This document shows positions 16,835-24,726 of a stretch of 64,000 nucleotides of DNA, in pieces (position 1 is the first letter of the stretch; each line of letters begins with the position of its first letter). The stretch comes from Oleiagrimonas sp035690885 (GTDB lineage Bacteria > Pseudomonadota > Gammaproteobacteria > Xanthomonadales > Rhodanobacteraceae). The notes under the pieces are model-generated. The model was not told the DNA's origin and made no database searches. It saw nothing but the letters and a program-made list of their open reading frames with translations. Position numbers and translations under genes: made by a program. The stretch spans positions 10,479 through 74,478 of the forward strand of contig DASSKC010000014.1 of the NCBI GenBank assembly GCA_035690885.1, in the 5' to 3' direction.

Positions 16835-18648
16835 GACTCGTCCTTGTCATCGTCATCGTCCTTGCTGCCACCGGGCATGACACCGGCCAGAACCTGGCGC
16901 GCGCTCTGCTTGATGATGCCGGCTTCGCGCGGATCGCCCTGCTTCAGCGTCGACATGTAGGACTTGGCCTGTTGCAACGTGATGTGCGGCGGCAACGGTG
17001 GCACGTCGGGGTCGGTGATGAACTCGACCACGGTCGGTCGATCGGCGGCAAATGCGGCCTCCCACGCACCATCGATCTGCTCCGGGTCGTCGACGCGAAT
17101 GCCCTTCAGGCCCAGCAGTTCGGCGTAACGGGCGTAGGGGAAATCCTCGACGTCCTGCGCGGGCTCGAACTTGGGATCGCCCTCCATGACCCGCTCTTCC
17201 CACGTGACCTGGTTGAGATCGTTGTTGTGCAGCACCAACACCACGAAACAGGGGCTGTCCCACTGCTCCCAATACTGCTTGACCGTGATCAGCTCGGCAT
17301 TGCCGTTCATCTGCATGGCACCGTCGCCGATCATCGCGACGACCGGTCGATCGGGGTACATCGTCTTGGCCGCGATGGCATAGGGCATGCCGCTGCCCAT
17401 GGTGGCCAACTTGCCCGACAGCGAACCTTTCATGCCGCGCCGCATCTTGATCTGGCGGGCGTACCAGTTGGTGTGCGAGCCGCAGTCGCCGCACAAGATG
17501 GTGTTGTCGGGCAGGCGTGGCGACAACTCGGCGAACACCCGCTGCGGATTGATCGGCTTGGCCGGCTCGGCGGCCTTGTCGGCGAGTGTGTTCCACCACT
17601 TCTCGACGTTGCTTTCGATCTCCTTGCGCCAAGAGTCGTCATCACGCGATTCGAGCAACGGCAACAGCTCCTTGAGCACCGCGGCGGAATCGCCGATCAG
17701 GTTGACCTCGGTGGGGTAGCGAATGGACGTGTTGCGTGGCGACAAGTCGATCTGCACCGCGCGCACCTTGCCGTCCTCCGGCAGAAACTCCACATACGGA
17801 AATGTGGTGCCGACCATCAGCAAGGTGTCGCACCCGGTCATCAGCTCCCAGCTCGGCTTGGTGCCCAGCAGCCCGATCGTGCCGGTGACGAACGACACAT
17901 CGTCCGGCACCGCGGCCTTGCCGAGCAGCGCCTTGGCGACGCCCGCGCCGAGTTTTTCCGCAACATCCAGCACTTCGTCGGTCGCGCCAAGCGCGCCGGC
18001 GCCGACCAGCATGGCCACCTTCTTGCCGGCATTCAACACCTCGGCGGCGCGCTTGAGATCGTCCTCATCGGGCAGCACGCGCGGACGCGAATACCCCACG
18101 CCGGAATAGACATTGCCGTGCGCGCGCGGGGGACTGGGTACGGCGTCCATGTCCTGCAGATCATTGGGCACGATCACGGTGGCAACGCAACGCTCGGACT
18201 TGGCAATGCGAATCGCGCGATCGAACACGTGACGCACCTGCGCCGGCGCCATCAGGGTTTCGACATATCCGCTGACATCCTTGAACAGGTTCTGCAGGTC
18301 CACTTCCTGTTGATAATCGCTGCCCAGCGAAGTACGCGCTTGTTGTCCGACCACGGCGAGCACGGGCATGTGATCCATTTTCGCGTCATACAGTCCATTC
18401 AACAAATGAATGGCTCCAGGGCCGGAGGTGGCAAAACATACCCCGACTTCACCGGTGAATTTGGCGTGTGCACAAGCCATGAACGCGGCCATTTCCTCAT
18501 GTCGAACACGTGTGTAATTGAATCGATCCGGAACGCGACCCATCGCTCCCATCAGACCGTTTATGCCATCACCGGGAAAGCCGTAAATCTGCCGGATGTC
18601 CCAGTCAGTAAGTCGCTGCAAAATGAAATCGCCGACCGTATTGCTCAT
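16831..18648 (-). CDS. Thiamine pyrophosphate-requiring enzyme (pyruvate oxidase/acetolactate synthase-like)
   Basis: A 605-residue TPP enzyme of the POX/AHAS superfamily. The N-terminal PYR domain has the cofactor-activating Glu in YTRVRHEEMAAF and the GPGAIHLLNGL block. A central domain follows, then a C-terminal PP domain with the GDG...NN signature (IGDGAMQMNG to HNNDLNQVTWEER). It ends in an acidic tail (KDDDDDKDES). It lacks any sign of a regulatory partner, so acetolactate synthase is less likely than a PoxB-like decarboxylase/oxidase. The ATG at 18648 was chosen because upstream residues do not fit the family. It heads the operon with the enolase-type, SDR and DJ-1 genes. Confidence 0.82.
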   Translation of the reverse strand: MSNTVGDFILQRLTDWDIRQIYGFPGDGINGLMGAMGRVPDRFNYTRVRHEEMAAFMACAHAKFTGEVGVCFATSGPGAIHLLNGLYDAKMDHMPVLAVVGQQARTSLGSDYQQEVDLQNLFKDVSGYVETLMAPAQVRHVFDRAIRIAKSERCVATVIVPNDLQDMDAVPSPPRAHGNVYSGVGYSRPRVLPDEDDLKRAAEVLNAGKKVAMLVGAGALGATDEVLDVAEKLGAGVAKALLGKAAVPDDVSFVTGTIGLLGTKPSWELMTGCDTLLMVGTTFPYVEFLPEDGKVRAVQIDLSPRNTSIRYPTEVNLIGDSAAVLKELLPLLESRDDDSWRKEIESNVEKWWNTLADKAAEPAKPINPQRVFAELSPRLPDNTILCGDCGSHTNWYARQIKMRRGMKGSLSGKLATMGSGMPYAIAAKTMYPDRPVVAMIGDGAMQMNGNAELITVKQYWEQWDSPCFVVLVLHNNDLNQVTWEERVMEGDPKFEPAQDVEDFPYARYAELLGLKGIRVDDPEQIDGAWEAAFAADRPTVVEFITDPDVPPLPPHITLQQAKSYMSTLKQGDPREAGIIKQSARQVLAGVMPGGSKDDDDDKDES

Positions 18649-18976
18649 GTGATGTGTGCTCCAGTGCAGCCCCTGTCGATGAAAGTGACCTCCGGCGTGC
18701 GCATGTCGAAGGATCACCACCGTGCGCTCGGAAGCGTTAGGCTGCGCTGAAGTTTGCCGCTGCAAGCATTCGCGATTCAGTCCGGGTTTCCATACGTGCG
18801 CCAGCGCCAAGATGCGAACCTGAACACAGCCCACACCGCAATGGCCGATTACCGCAGCATTCAGCGCAGGCTGCATGTGGGTGTGCGCACCATGCAAGAC
18901 GTAAATCACCCGGAAACCGACATGGGCGACAGACATGGAGGCCGGCTTGCATCGTTCCCCGACATCGGAGACAACC
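18649..18976. other. 328-base divergent intergenic region
   Basis: This region lies between the TPP-enzyme gene (leftward) and the DUF1328 gene (rightward) and must contain both promoters. I found no convincing coding frame, hairpin terminator or palindromic operator. Confidence 0.5.
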
Positions 18977-19144
18977 ATGCTTTATTACGCAGTGATCTTC
19001 CTCATCGTGGCGATTATTGCCGCCGTGCTCGGTTTTGGTGTCATTGCCGGCACCGCCGGTTTGATTGCCAAGATCCTGTTTGTCGTTTTCCTGATCCTGT
19101 TCATCATCTCGCTGGTGCGCGGGCGCGGCCGCGGTCGACGCTGA
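18977..19144 (+). CDS. DUF1328 (YtjA) family small membrane protein
   Basis: A 55-residue protein with two membrane helices (residues about 3-24 and 28-46) and a basic tail RGRGRGRR. The opening MLYYAVIFLIVAIIAAVLGF with the central GxxAKILFVVFLILFI pattern is characteristic of the YtjA/DUF1328 family, whose function is unknown and which often occurs with stress genes. GGAGA precedes the ATG. Confidence 0.9.
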   Translation: MLYYAVIFLIVAIIAAVLGFGVIAGTAGLIAKILFVVFLILFIISLVRGRGRGRR

Positions 19145-19205
19145 TCGATCGTCTTTGCCGACCAGGCACCACGCAGACACTCTCGCCAACCCGGAGGACT
19201 TCCCA

Positions 19206-19595
19206 ATGGCTGACCACAAGCCGAACGAAACAAACGATCCAACCCTGCACGCCGCATCCGGACACGGCGACACGCATCGAACCGCATCCGAGCGCATCGA
19301 CAAAGGCGCCGAGCGCGTCAAGAAGGCCACCTCCAGCGCTGTCGACAGCACTCACGAGGCGGTCGATCACGCCGCCGACCGCGTCGAGCACGGCGTGCAC
19401 AGTGGCACCGACAAAGCCGCTGACGCGGCCAAGTACGCTGCCGAACATGGCGGCGAGAAATGGGATGGTGCGGTGGAATACGCCGGCGACTTCATGGACA
19501 AGGCGCGCGACTACGTGCGTGAAAAGCCGGCCCAATCGCTGGTGATGGCGGTCGCCGCCGGCTGGCTCGTCGGGCGTTTGATGCGTCGCTCATAA
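19206..19595 (+). CDS. DUF883/ElaB-YqjD-type membrane-anchored protein
   Basis: A 129-residue protein with a long hydrophilic helical region (heptad-like Ala/Lys/Glu/His residues, about 25-105). It ends with the family signature REKPAQSLVMAVAAGWLVGRLMRR, in which the C-terminal helix anchors it in the inner membrane. E. coli YqjD and ElaB of this family bind ribosomes in stationary phase. GGAGGA stands ahead of the ATG. It begins a cluster with the order of E. coli yqjD-yqjE-yqjK. Confidence 0.88.
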   Translation: MADHKPNETNDPTLHAASGHGDTHRTASERIDKGAERVKKATSSAVDSTHEAVDHAADRVEHGVHSGTDKAADAAKYAAEHGGEKWDGAVEYAGDFMDKARDYVREKPAQSLVMAVAAGWLVGRLMRRS

Positions 19596-19619
19596 TCGCT
19601 TTGCCCAGGGGACGAATCA

Positions 19620-20117
19620 ATGATCGAGGACGAATACGCCACGGACGAACGTGCCGCATCCGAAGCCCCCACCCCTCCGCGATGGCTGCAGGACCTGGGC
19701 GAAGCCGCGGCCGCGCTGCGCGAGCTGGCACAAGCGCAGTGGCAACTTGTCGAAGCCGAGCTGCGTCTGGCGCGCTCGGCGGCGCGAACCTTGATGGTCG
19801 TGTCGGTGCTGGTTGTGGTGTTTGCCGTGGCCTTGGGCTTGACCGTACTGGGACTGCTGGGATTTGCGCTGTCGCTGTGGCTCGGTTCATGGCTATGGGC
19901 GTTGCTGGTGCTGGCCGGCCTGCTCGTGCTCGGCCTGGGCTGCAGCGTCGCGTTGGGGCGACGCTGCCTGCACTGGCTTAGCCTTCCGGACACGCGCACG
20001 CAATGGCGTGCGTTCACCAGCCAGGCAGGCGCGAGCACATCAGCCAAGCGGCAATCCAGGCCGCAGCAAAGCGATCAGGAGGCATCGGTCGATGAAACTA
20101 CGTCGCAGGATATCTGA
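19620..20117 (+). CDS. YqjE-like phage-holin-family membrane protein
   Basis: A 165-residue protein with an amphipathic N-terminal helix (WLQDLGEAAAALRELAQAQWQLVEAELRLA) and two strong membrane helices (about 58-83 and 88-112). A polar C-terminal tail follows. The helix-hairpin plus the LVEAELRLA signature fits the putative actinobacterial/phage holin family that includes YqjE. It sits 24 bases after the YqjD-like gene and overlaps the next by 26 bases. Confidence 0.8.
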   Translation: MIEDEYATDERAASEAPTPPRWLQDLGEAAAALRELAQAQWQLVEAELRLARSAARTLMVVSVLVVVFAVALGLTVLGLLGFALSLWLGSWLWALLVLAGLLVLGLGCSVALGRRCLHWLSLPDTRTQWRAFTSQAGASTSAKRQSRPQQSDQEASVDETTSQDI

Positions 20118-20364
20118 GGTGCGCGCGGCCAAAGCGCGCGCCGCATTGGCGGGTGCGCGCATGGGAGCGTCCGTGAATGCGCTTGAGGCATGGCCGCAAA
20201 AATGGCCGCTGGCATGCACCGGGATCGCGGCCGGTGTGGGCCTGGAATGGGGGCGACAGACACTGCATCCGTGGCGAGCCTCGGGCATGATCCGACTGGT
20301 GTCGACGCAGGTGTTGCCGTGGGCGGCGCAGCTCGCGGCCATGGCGCGAGGTGATCCAACATGA
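20092..20364 (+). CDS. Small protein in yqjK position
   Basis: A 90-residue basic protein starting MKLRRRISEVRAAKARAALA with an AGGAGG ribosome-binding site 10 bases ahead of the ATG at 20092. A weakly hydrophobic central segment (WPLACTGIAAGVGLEWG) and a second near the end may be short membrane or amphipathic helices. Sequence similarity to YqjK cannot be judged by eye; the call rests on its place after YqjD-like and YqjE-like genes. Its stop overlaps the start of a 34-codon ORF. Confidence 0.55.
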   Translation: MKLRRRISEVRAAKARAALAGARMGASVNALEAWPQKWPLACTGIAAGVGLEWGRQTLHPWRASGMIRLVSTQVLPWAAQLAAMARGDPT

Positions 20365-20465
20365 GCGCCAACCCCACGTTTGGCGCCACGAACCGTGATC
20401 TCGTGCGGTCCGATGACATGCGCGATGCGACGCGTTGCAACACGAGCGATGTATCGGGAGCATGA
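20361..20465 (+). CDS. Putative 34-residue coupling ORF between the yqj-like genes and cyoA
   Basis: An open frame too short for routine gene calling. Its ATG (20361) overlaps the upstream TGA as ATGA, and its TGA (20463-20465) overlaps the cyoA ATG as ATGA. The product would be polar, with two Asp/Arg clusters and no membrane helix (opens MSANPTFGATNRDLVRSDD). Its role may be to hand ribosomes to cyoA rather than to make a functional protein. The two exact junctions are the main evidence; coincidence remains possible. A GCGCCAA/TTGGCGC inverted repeat lies at its start (20365-20386). Confidence 0.4.
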   Translation: MSANPTFGATNRDLVRSDDMRDATRCNTSDVSGA

Positions 20466-21475
20466 AGGTGTCACGGATCATGGCGGCATGGCGGCATTGG
20501 GTTGGAAAGGCATCAAATGCACGCTACGCGCTGTTCGGCGCGGCGCTGCTTTTGTCCGGGTGCAGCGGAGCGCCTCATTTCAGTTTCCTTGACCCGCAGG
20601 GGCCGGTAGCCAATGCCGAGCGCTGGCACTTTTACATCGTGCTGGGGATCATGGCCGTACTCGTCGCTGCCCCGATCTTTCTGGTCATGCCGTTCGTGCT
20701 GTGGCGTTATCGCTACGGCAACAAGCGTGCCCGCTACGCGCCGAAGTGGAAATTTTCGCGCCTCATCGAGATCTTCACCTGGGCCGGGCCGGTGATCATT
20801 GTCTGCATCCTCGGCTTTTTCGTCTGGCGTGACGCGCACCGGCTCGATCCGTACAAACCCTTGCCCTCCGATCAACCGGCGCTGCAGGTACAGGTGATCG
20901 GCTATGACTGGAAGTGGTTGTTCATCTACCCGAAGCTGGGTATTGCCACCATCGGCACGCTGGGCATGCCCGCGGGGCGCCCGGTGTCCATGCATCTCAC
21001 GTCGGCGACCGTCATGCAGTCGTTTTTCATTCCCTCGCTGGGCAGCCAGATCTATGCCATGGGAGGAATGGTCACCCAGCTCAACCTCGAAGCAAGCCGG
21101 CCGGGAACGTTCCTGGGCGAGAACACCATGTACAGCGGCAAGGGCTTCCACAAGCAGAAGTTCACTGCCGTGGCATTGGCACCCGATGACTTCAAGGCGT
21201 GGGTCAAAAAAGTCAGGAACACCGGCATGACGCTCGATGGCGACGTGCTCAAGACCATTGCCGAGCGCGGCACGCTGGCCCAGTTGATCACCGATCTGCC
21301 ACCGGCCGCCAGCCATGACGGCAGCGTGTACCTGACCGGCGTGACACCGACACTGTTCCGCGCCGTGGTCAAGTCCACGATGCGTGGCACACGGGTCGTG
21401 CCCGGCAACGGCTCGACGCCAGCACACGCGACAACCACACGACCGTCACTGACGAAGACCCGGGGCAAGCCATGA
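20462..21475 (+). CDS. cyoA: Cytochrome bo-type ubiquinol oxidase subunit II
   Basis: A 337-residue subunit II. The N-terminus has a lipoprotein signal ending in LLLSGCSG (lipobox Cys), then two membrane helices (about 57-80 and 100-123). A periplasmic cupredoxin-like domain follows (LQVQVIGYDWKWLFIYPKLG, FFIPSLGSQIYAMGGM). The Cu-A ligand set of cytochrome c oxidases is absent, as expected for a quinol oxidase. I take the ATG at 20462, coupled by ATGA to the preceding micro-ORF; an ATG at 20480 is the alternative. It is first of cyoABCD, all joined by 4-base overlaps. Confidence 0.92.
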   Translation: MKVSRIMAAWRHWVGKASNARYALFGAALLLSGCSGAPHFSFLDPQGPVANAERWHFYIVLGIMAVLVAAPIFLVMPFVLWRYRYGNKRARYAPKWKFSRLIEIFTWAGPVIIVCILGFFVWRDAHRLDPYKPLPSDQPALQVQVIGYDWKWLFIYPKLGIATIGTLGMPAGRPVSMHLTSATVMQSFFIPSLGSQIYAMGGMVTQLNLEASRPGTFLGENTMYSGKGFHKQKFTAVALAPDDFKAWVKKVRNTGMTLDGDVLKTIAERGTLAQLITDLPPAASHDGSVYLTGVTPTLFRAVVKSTMRGTRVVPGNGSTPAHATTTRPSLTKTRGKP

Positions 21476-23583
21476 GCGCGATCGACATCATCGAACATCC
21501 ACTGGGACGGTTGAGTCTGGAATCGCTGCCGTTCTACAAGATGTCGCAAGACCCCACCTTGCAGAACCTCATCAATGGCAGCATCGCGGGCACGGCGGCA
21601 TTGATTGCCGTGGGCGGTGCCGTCATCGTTGCGGGGCTGATCACCTATTTTCACGGTTGGCGCACGTTGTGGTCGGACTGGCTGACCAGCACCGACCACA
21701 AGAAGATCGGCATCATGTACGTGGTGATCGCCTTCGTGATGATGGCACGTGCACTGATCGAGGCAATGCTGATGCGCGCCCAGCAGGCCTGGGGGCTGGG
21801 TGGCGGCTTCCTGTCGCCGGATCATTTCGCGGAACTGTTCTCGACCCACGGCACGATCATGATCTTCTTCATGGCGATGCCGTTCTTGACCGGCCTGATC
21901 AACTACGTGATGCCGATGCAGATCGGTGCGCGCGACGTGTCGTTTCCGACCCTCAATTCCGTCAGCCTGGGTCTGACCGCCGCCGGCGCGGCACTGATCA
22001 TGGTGTCGCTGGTGCTGGGTTCGTTCTCCACCGGTGGCTGGTTCGGCTATCCGCCCTACACCGAGATGGCCTACAGCCCCGGCGTCGGCGTCGATTACTG
22101 GATCTGGGCGCTGTCGCTGTCGTCGTTGGGTTCGACGTTCACCGGCATCAATTTCGCCGTGACCATCTACAAGGAACGCGCGCCCGGCATGAAGTTGATG
22201 CGCATGCCGCTGTTCACCTGGACCGCGTTGTGCGCTGCGATCCTGATGATTTTCGCCATGCCGCCGCTGACCGTGGCCACGGCGCAACTGGCACTGGACC
22301 GCTACCTGGGCTTCCACTATTTCACCAATGCGTTGGGCGGCGACCCGATGCATTTCGTCAACCTGTTCTGGATGTTCGGCCACCCGGAGGTATACATCAT
22401 CATCCTGCCGGCCTGGGGGGTGTACTCGGAAGTCATCTCCACCTACTCGGGCAAGGCGCTGTTCGGTTACCGATCGCTGGTGTGGGCGACGATGGCCATC
22501 TCGGTGCTTTCGTTCACGGTCTGGCTGCATCACTTTTTCACCATGGGCCAGAACGCCAACATCAACGCGGTGTTCGGCATCGCCTCGATGCTGATCGGCA
22601 TCCCTACCGGGGTGAAGATCTACGACTGGATATGGACCATGGTTCGCGGGCGTGTGCGCATGACCACGCCGATGGTGTACTCGATCGGTTTCATCCTGCT
22701 GTTCGTGCTCGGTGGCATGACCGGCATCCTTCTGGCCAATCCGAGCATCGACTACCAGGTGCACAACACCGTGTTCCTGGTCGCGCATTTCCACAATGTC
22801 GCGGTGCCGGGCGTGCTGTTCGGCATGCTGGCCGGCTATCACTTCTGGTTTCCCAAGGCGTTCGGTTTTCGGCTCAACGAGCGCTGGGGCATCTTCTCGG
22901 CGCTGTGCTGGATCATTGGTTTCATGCTGGCATTCTTCCCGCTGTACGTGCTCGGCATCATGGGTCTGCCGCGGCGCTCGGCCGGCTATCAACAGGCCGC
23001 CTATGTGCCGCTGGAAATGGTGGCTTTCGCCGGTGCGTTGGTGATCGGCGTGGCCTTGCTGGCGTTGGTGATCCAGTTGTTGGTGTCGATCCGCGATCGC
23101 GAACAAAACCGCTCGCCGGTGGGCGATCCGTGGGACGGTCGCAGCCTGGAGTGGTCGACCGCATCACCACCGCCGGAGCATAACTTTCCGGTGATTCCCG
23201 AAGTCACCAACCTCGATGCCTTCACGGTTGCCAAGGAATGCGGCGAGGCTTACCAGGAACCCGACGAGTACGTGGACATCACCATGCCAAGGAACAGCAT
23301 TCTCGGCCCGGTGCTCGGCATCTTCGGTTTCGTGCTCGCGTTCGCCCTGGTGTGGCGCATCTGGTGGCTGGTGATCCTGGCCACGCTGGCCACCTTCGTG
23401 ACGATCATCGTGCGCGGCTTCGCCCGCGACCTCACCGAAACCGTGTCTGCCGACGACGCGCGACGCGAGCATCAACGCCTGCTCGAACGGGTGCGCATCA
23501 GCCCGGCGATCTCGCGTGACGACGAACGCGCGCCGGTCAATGTGGGCCTGGCCAAACAGGGCCCGGCGAAGGTGGTGTCATGA
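21472..23583 (+). CDS. cyoB: Cytochrome bo-type ubiquinol oxidase subunit I
   Basis: A 703-residue haem-copper oxidase catalytic subunit with about 15 membrane helices. Haem and copper ligands are visible: His126 in FSTHGTIMIFF, the His-Tyr pair in GHPEVYIIILP, HHFFTMG, and the HFH pair in LVAHFHNVAVPG. K-channel Lys is in PTGVKIYDW. In the quinone-site region, Arg93 and His118 match E. coli Arg71 and His98, but Glu97 and Glu121 stand where E. coli has Asp75 and Gln101. It oxidises ubiquinol, reduces O2 to water and pumps protons. Confidence 0.96.
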   Translation: MSAIDIIEHPLGRLSLESLPFYKMSQDPTLQNLINGSIAGTAALIAVGGAVIVAGLITYFHGWRTLWSDWLTSTDHKKIGIMYVVIAFVMMARALIEAMLMRAQQAWGLGGGFLSPDHFAELFSTHGTIMIFFMAMPFLTGLINYVMPMQIGARDVSFPTLNSVSLGLTAAGAALIMVSLVLGSFSTGGWFGYPPYTEMAYSPGVGVDYWIWALSLSSLGSTFTGINFAVTIYKERAPGMKLMRMPLFTWTALCAAILMIFAMPPLTVATAQLALDRYLGFHYFTNALGGDPMHFVNLFWMFGHPEVYIIILPAWGVYSEVISTYSGKALFGYRSLVWATMAISVLSFTVWLHHFFTMGQNANINAVFGIASMLIGIPTGVKIYDWIWTMVRGRVRMTTPMVYSIGFILLFVLGGMTGILLANPSIDYQVHNTVFLVAHFHNVAVPGVLFGMLAGYHFWFPKAFGFRLNERWGIFSALCWIIGFMLAFFPLYVLGIMGLPRRSAGYQQAAYVPLEMVAFAGALVIGVALLALVIQLLVSIRDREQNRSPVGDPWDGRSLEWSTASPPPEHNFPVIPEVTNLDAFTVAKECGEAYQEPDEYVDITMPRNSILGPVLGIFGFVLAFALVWRIWWLVILATLATFVTIIVRGFARDLTETVSADDARREHQRLLERVRISPAISRDDERAPVNVGLAKQGPAKVVS

Positions 23584-24209
23584 GTCGCAACTATCAAAAC
23601 TTCCAGTACCCGGGCTTGAACCTCGGCAGCGCACACCCCGAAGCGCACAAGGCCGCCGAATCGATGATGTTCGGTTTCTGGGTGTTCCTGATGAGCGACG
23701 CCATCTTGTTCGGGATGGTGTTTGCCACCTACGTCACCCAGTTGCACGCGACCGCCGGCGGGCCCGGGCCGCAAGACCTGTACGACATCAAGAGCGTGTT
23801 CATCGAGACGATGCTGTTGCTCGCCAGCAGTTTCACCTTCGGCATGGCTTCGCTGTCGATGAAGTACGAGCACGGCAAGGCGCAGCTGATCGGGTGGCTG
23901 ACGATCACCTTGCTGCTGGGTCTGGCCTTCCTCGGTTTCGAGGTGCACGACTTTCTGTCCATGATCGACAAGGGCGGCGCGCCCGAACGCAGCGGATTCG
24001 CGTCCGCGTTCTTTGATCTGGTGCCGCTGCACGGCCTGCACGTCACTGCCGGCTGCATCTGGCTGCTCGGCCTGGTCGGACAGATGCTTCGTTACGGGCT
24101 CGATACCCGGACCAAGCTCGGCGTCATGCGTCTGGCGCTGTTCTGGCATTTCCTGGACATTGTCTGGATCGCGATTTTCTCGGTGGTTTACCTGGCGGGG
24201 CTGGCATGA
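23580..24209 (+). CDS. cyoC: Cytochrome bo-type ubiquinol oxidase subunit III
   Basis: A 209-residue protein with five membrane helices of the COX3/CyoC family. Characteristic blocks are MMFGFWVFLMSDAILFGMVF near the start and PLHGLHVTAGCIWLLGL plus ALFWHFLDIVWIAIFSVVYL at the end. It overlaps cyoB and cyoD by 4 bases each. Confidence 0.96.
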   Translation: MSRNYQNFQYPGLNLGSAHPEAHKAAESMMFGFWVFLMSDAILFGMVFATYVTQLHATAGGPGPQDLYDIKSVFIETMLLLASSFTFGMASLSMKYEHGKAQLIGWLTITLLLGLAFLGFEVHDFLSMIDKGGAPERSGFASAFFDLVPLHGLHVTAGCIWLLGLVGQMLRYGLDTRTKLGVMRLALFWHFLDIVWIAIFSVVYLAGLA

Positions 24210-24562
24210 ACGAGGCAACGCACGACAGCACGGAACAAACCGACCGCAAGCGCGAGGAGCGGCGCGAGTTCCATTCCTATGTTTGGGGTGTCGGCCTCGC
24301 GCTGATCCTGACCTTGGTGCCGTTCGCACTGGTGGCGTGGACGGACATCGCACGGCAGACGCTGTACATCGTCATCGGCGTGCTGGCGCTGGTGCAGATG
24401 GTCGTGCATTTCCGCTTCTTCCTGCACCTGGGCTTGCGTCGCAAGCGCGAAGACCTGCACCTGATCCTGTTCTCGGCACTGCTGCTGGTCATCCTCGTGG
24501 CCGGCACCATATGGATCATGACCAACCTGAGCGTGCGCATGGCGTTGCCGATGATGCCGTGA
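24206..24562 (+). CDS. cyoD: Cytochrome bo-type ubiquinol oxidase subunit IV
   Basis: A 118-residue protein with a charged N-terminal tail and three membrane helices of the CyoD/COX4 family (SYVWGVGLALILTLVPFALV, LYIVIGVLALVQMVVHFRFF, HLILFSALLLVILVAGTIW). It is the last gene of the oxidase operon. cyoE (haem O synthase), often next, is not in the window. Confidence 0.95.
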   Translation: MNEATHDSTEQTDRKREERREFHSYVWGVGLALILTLVPFALVAWTDIARQTLYIVIGVLALVQMVVHFRFFLHLGLRRKREDLHLILFSALLLVILVAGTIWIMTNLSVRMALPMMP

Positions 24563-24726
24563 TGCAGCGCAGCTGCCGGCCATCAACCCTCACCGCAAAG
24601 TTTTCAAGCCACTTCACGTCGTTCCGGCCCCATGCGGCGTTATGATCGGTCCTGTTTGATCGTGAGCCTTCAGCGACATGCGGCAAGTCAATGCACGGGT
24701 TCACGCCATGCCGACAAGGATCCGCT

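Noticed and set aside
16717..18750. 677-codon rightward open frame
   Set aside because: Antisense to the TPP-enzyme gene whose GDG...NN motif is intact.
8411..19000. Possible shared GGAA(A/C) promoter element before csbD, the 10262 gene and the DUF1328 gene
   Set aside because: Only a 4-5 base match without a consistent second box, and the EcfG-type general stress sigma is not expected in gammaproteobacteria.
21052..23106. 684-codon leftward open frame
   Set aside because: Antisense to cyoA and cyoB.
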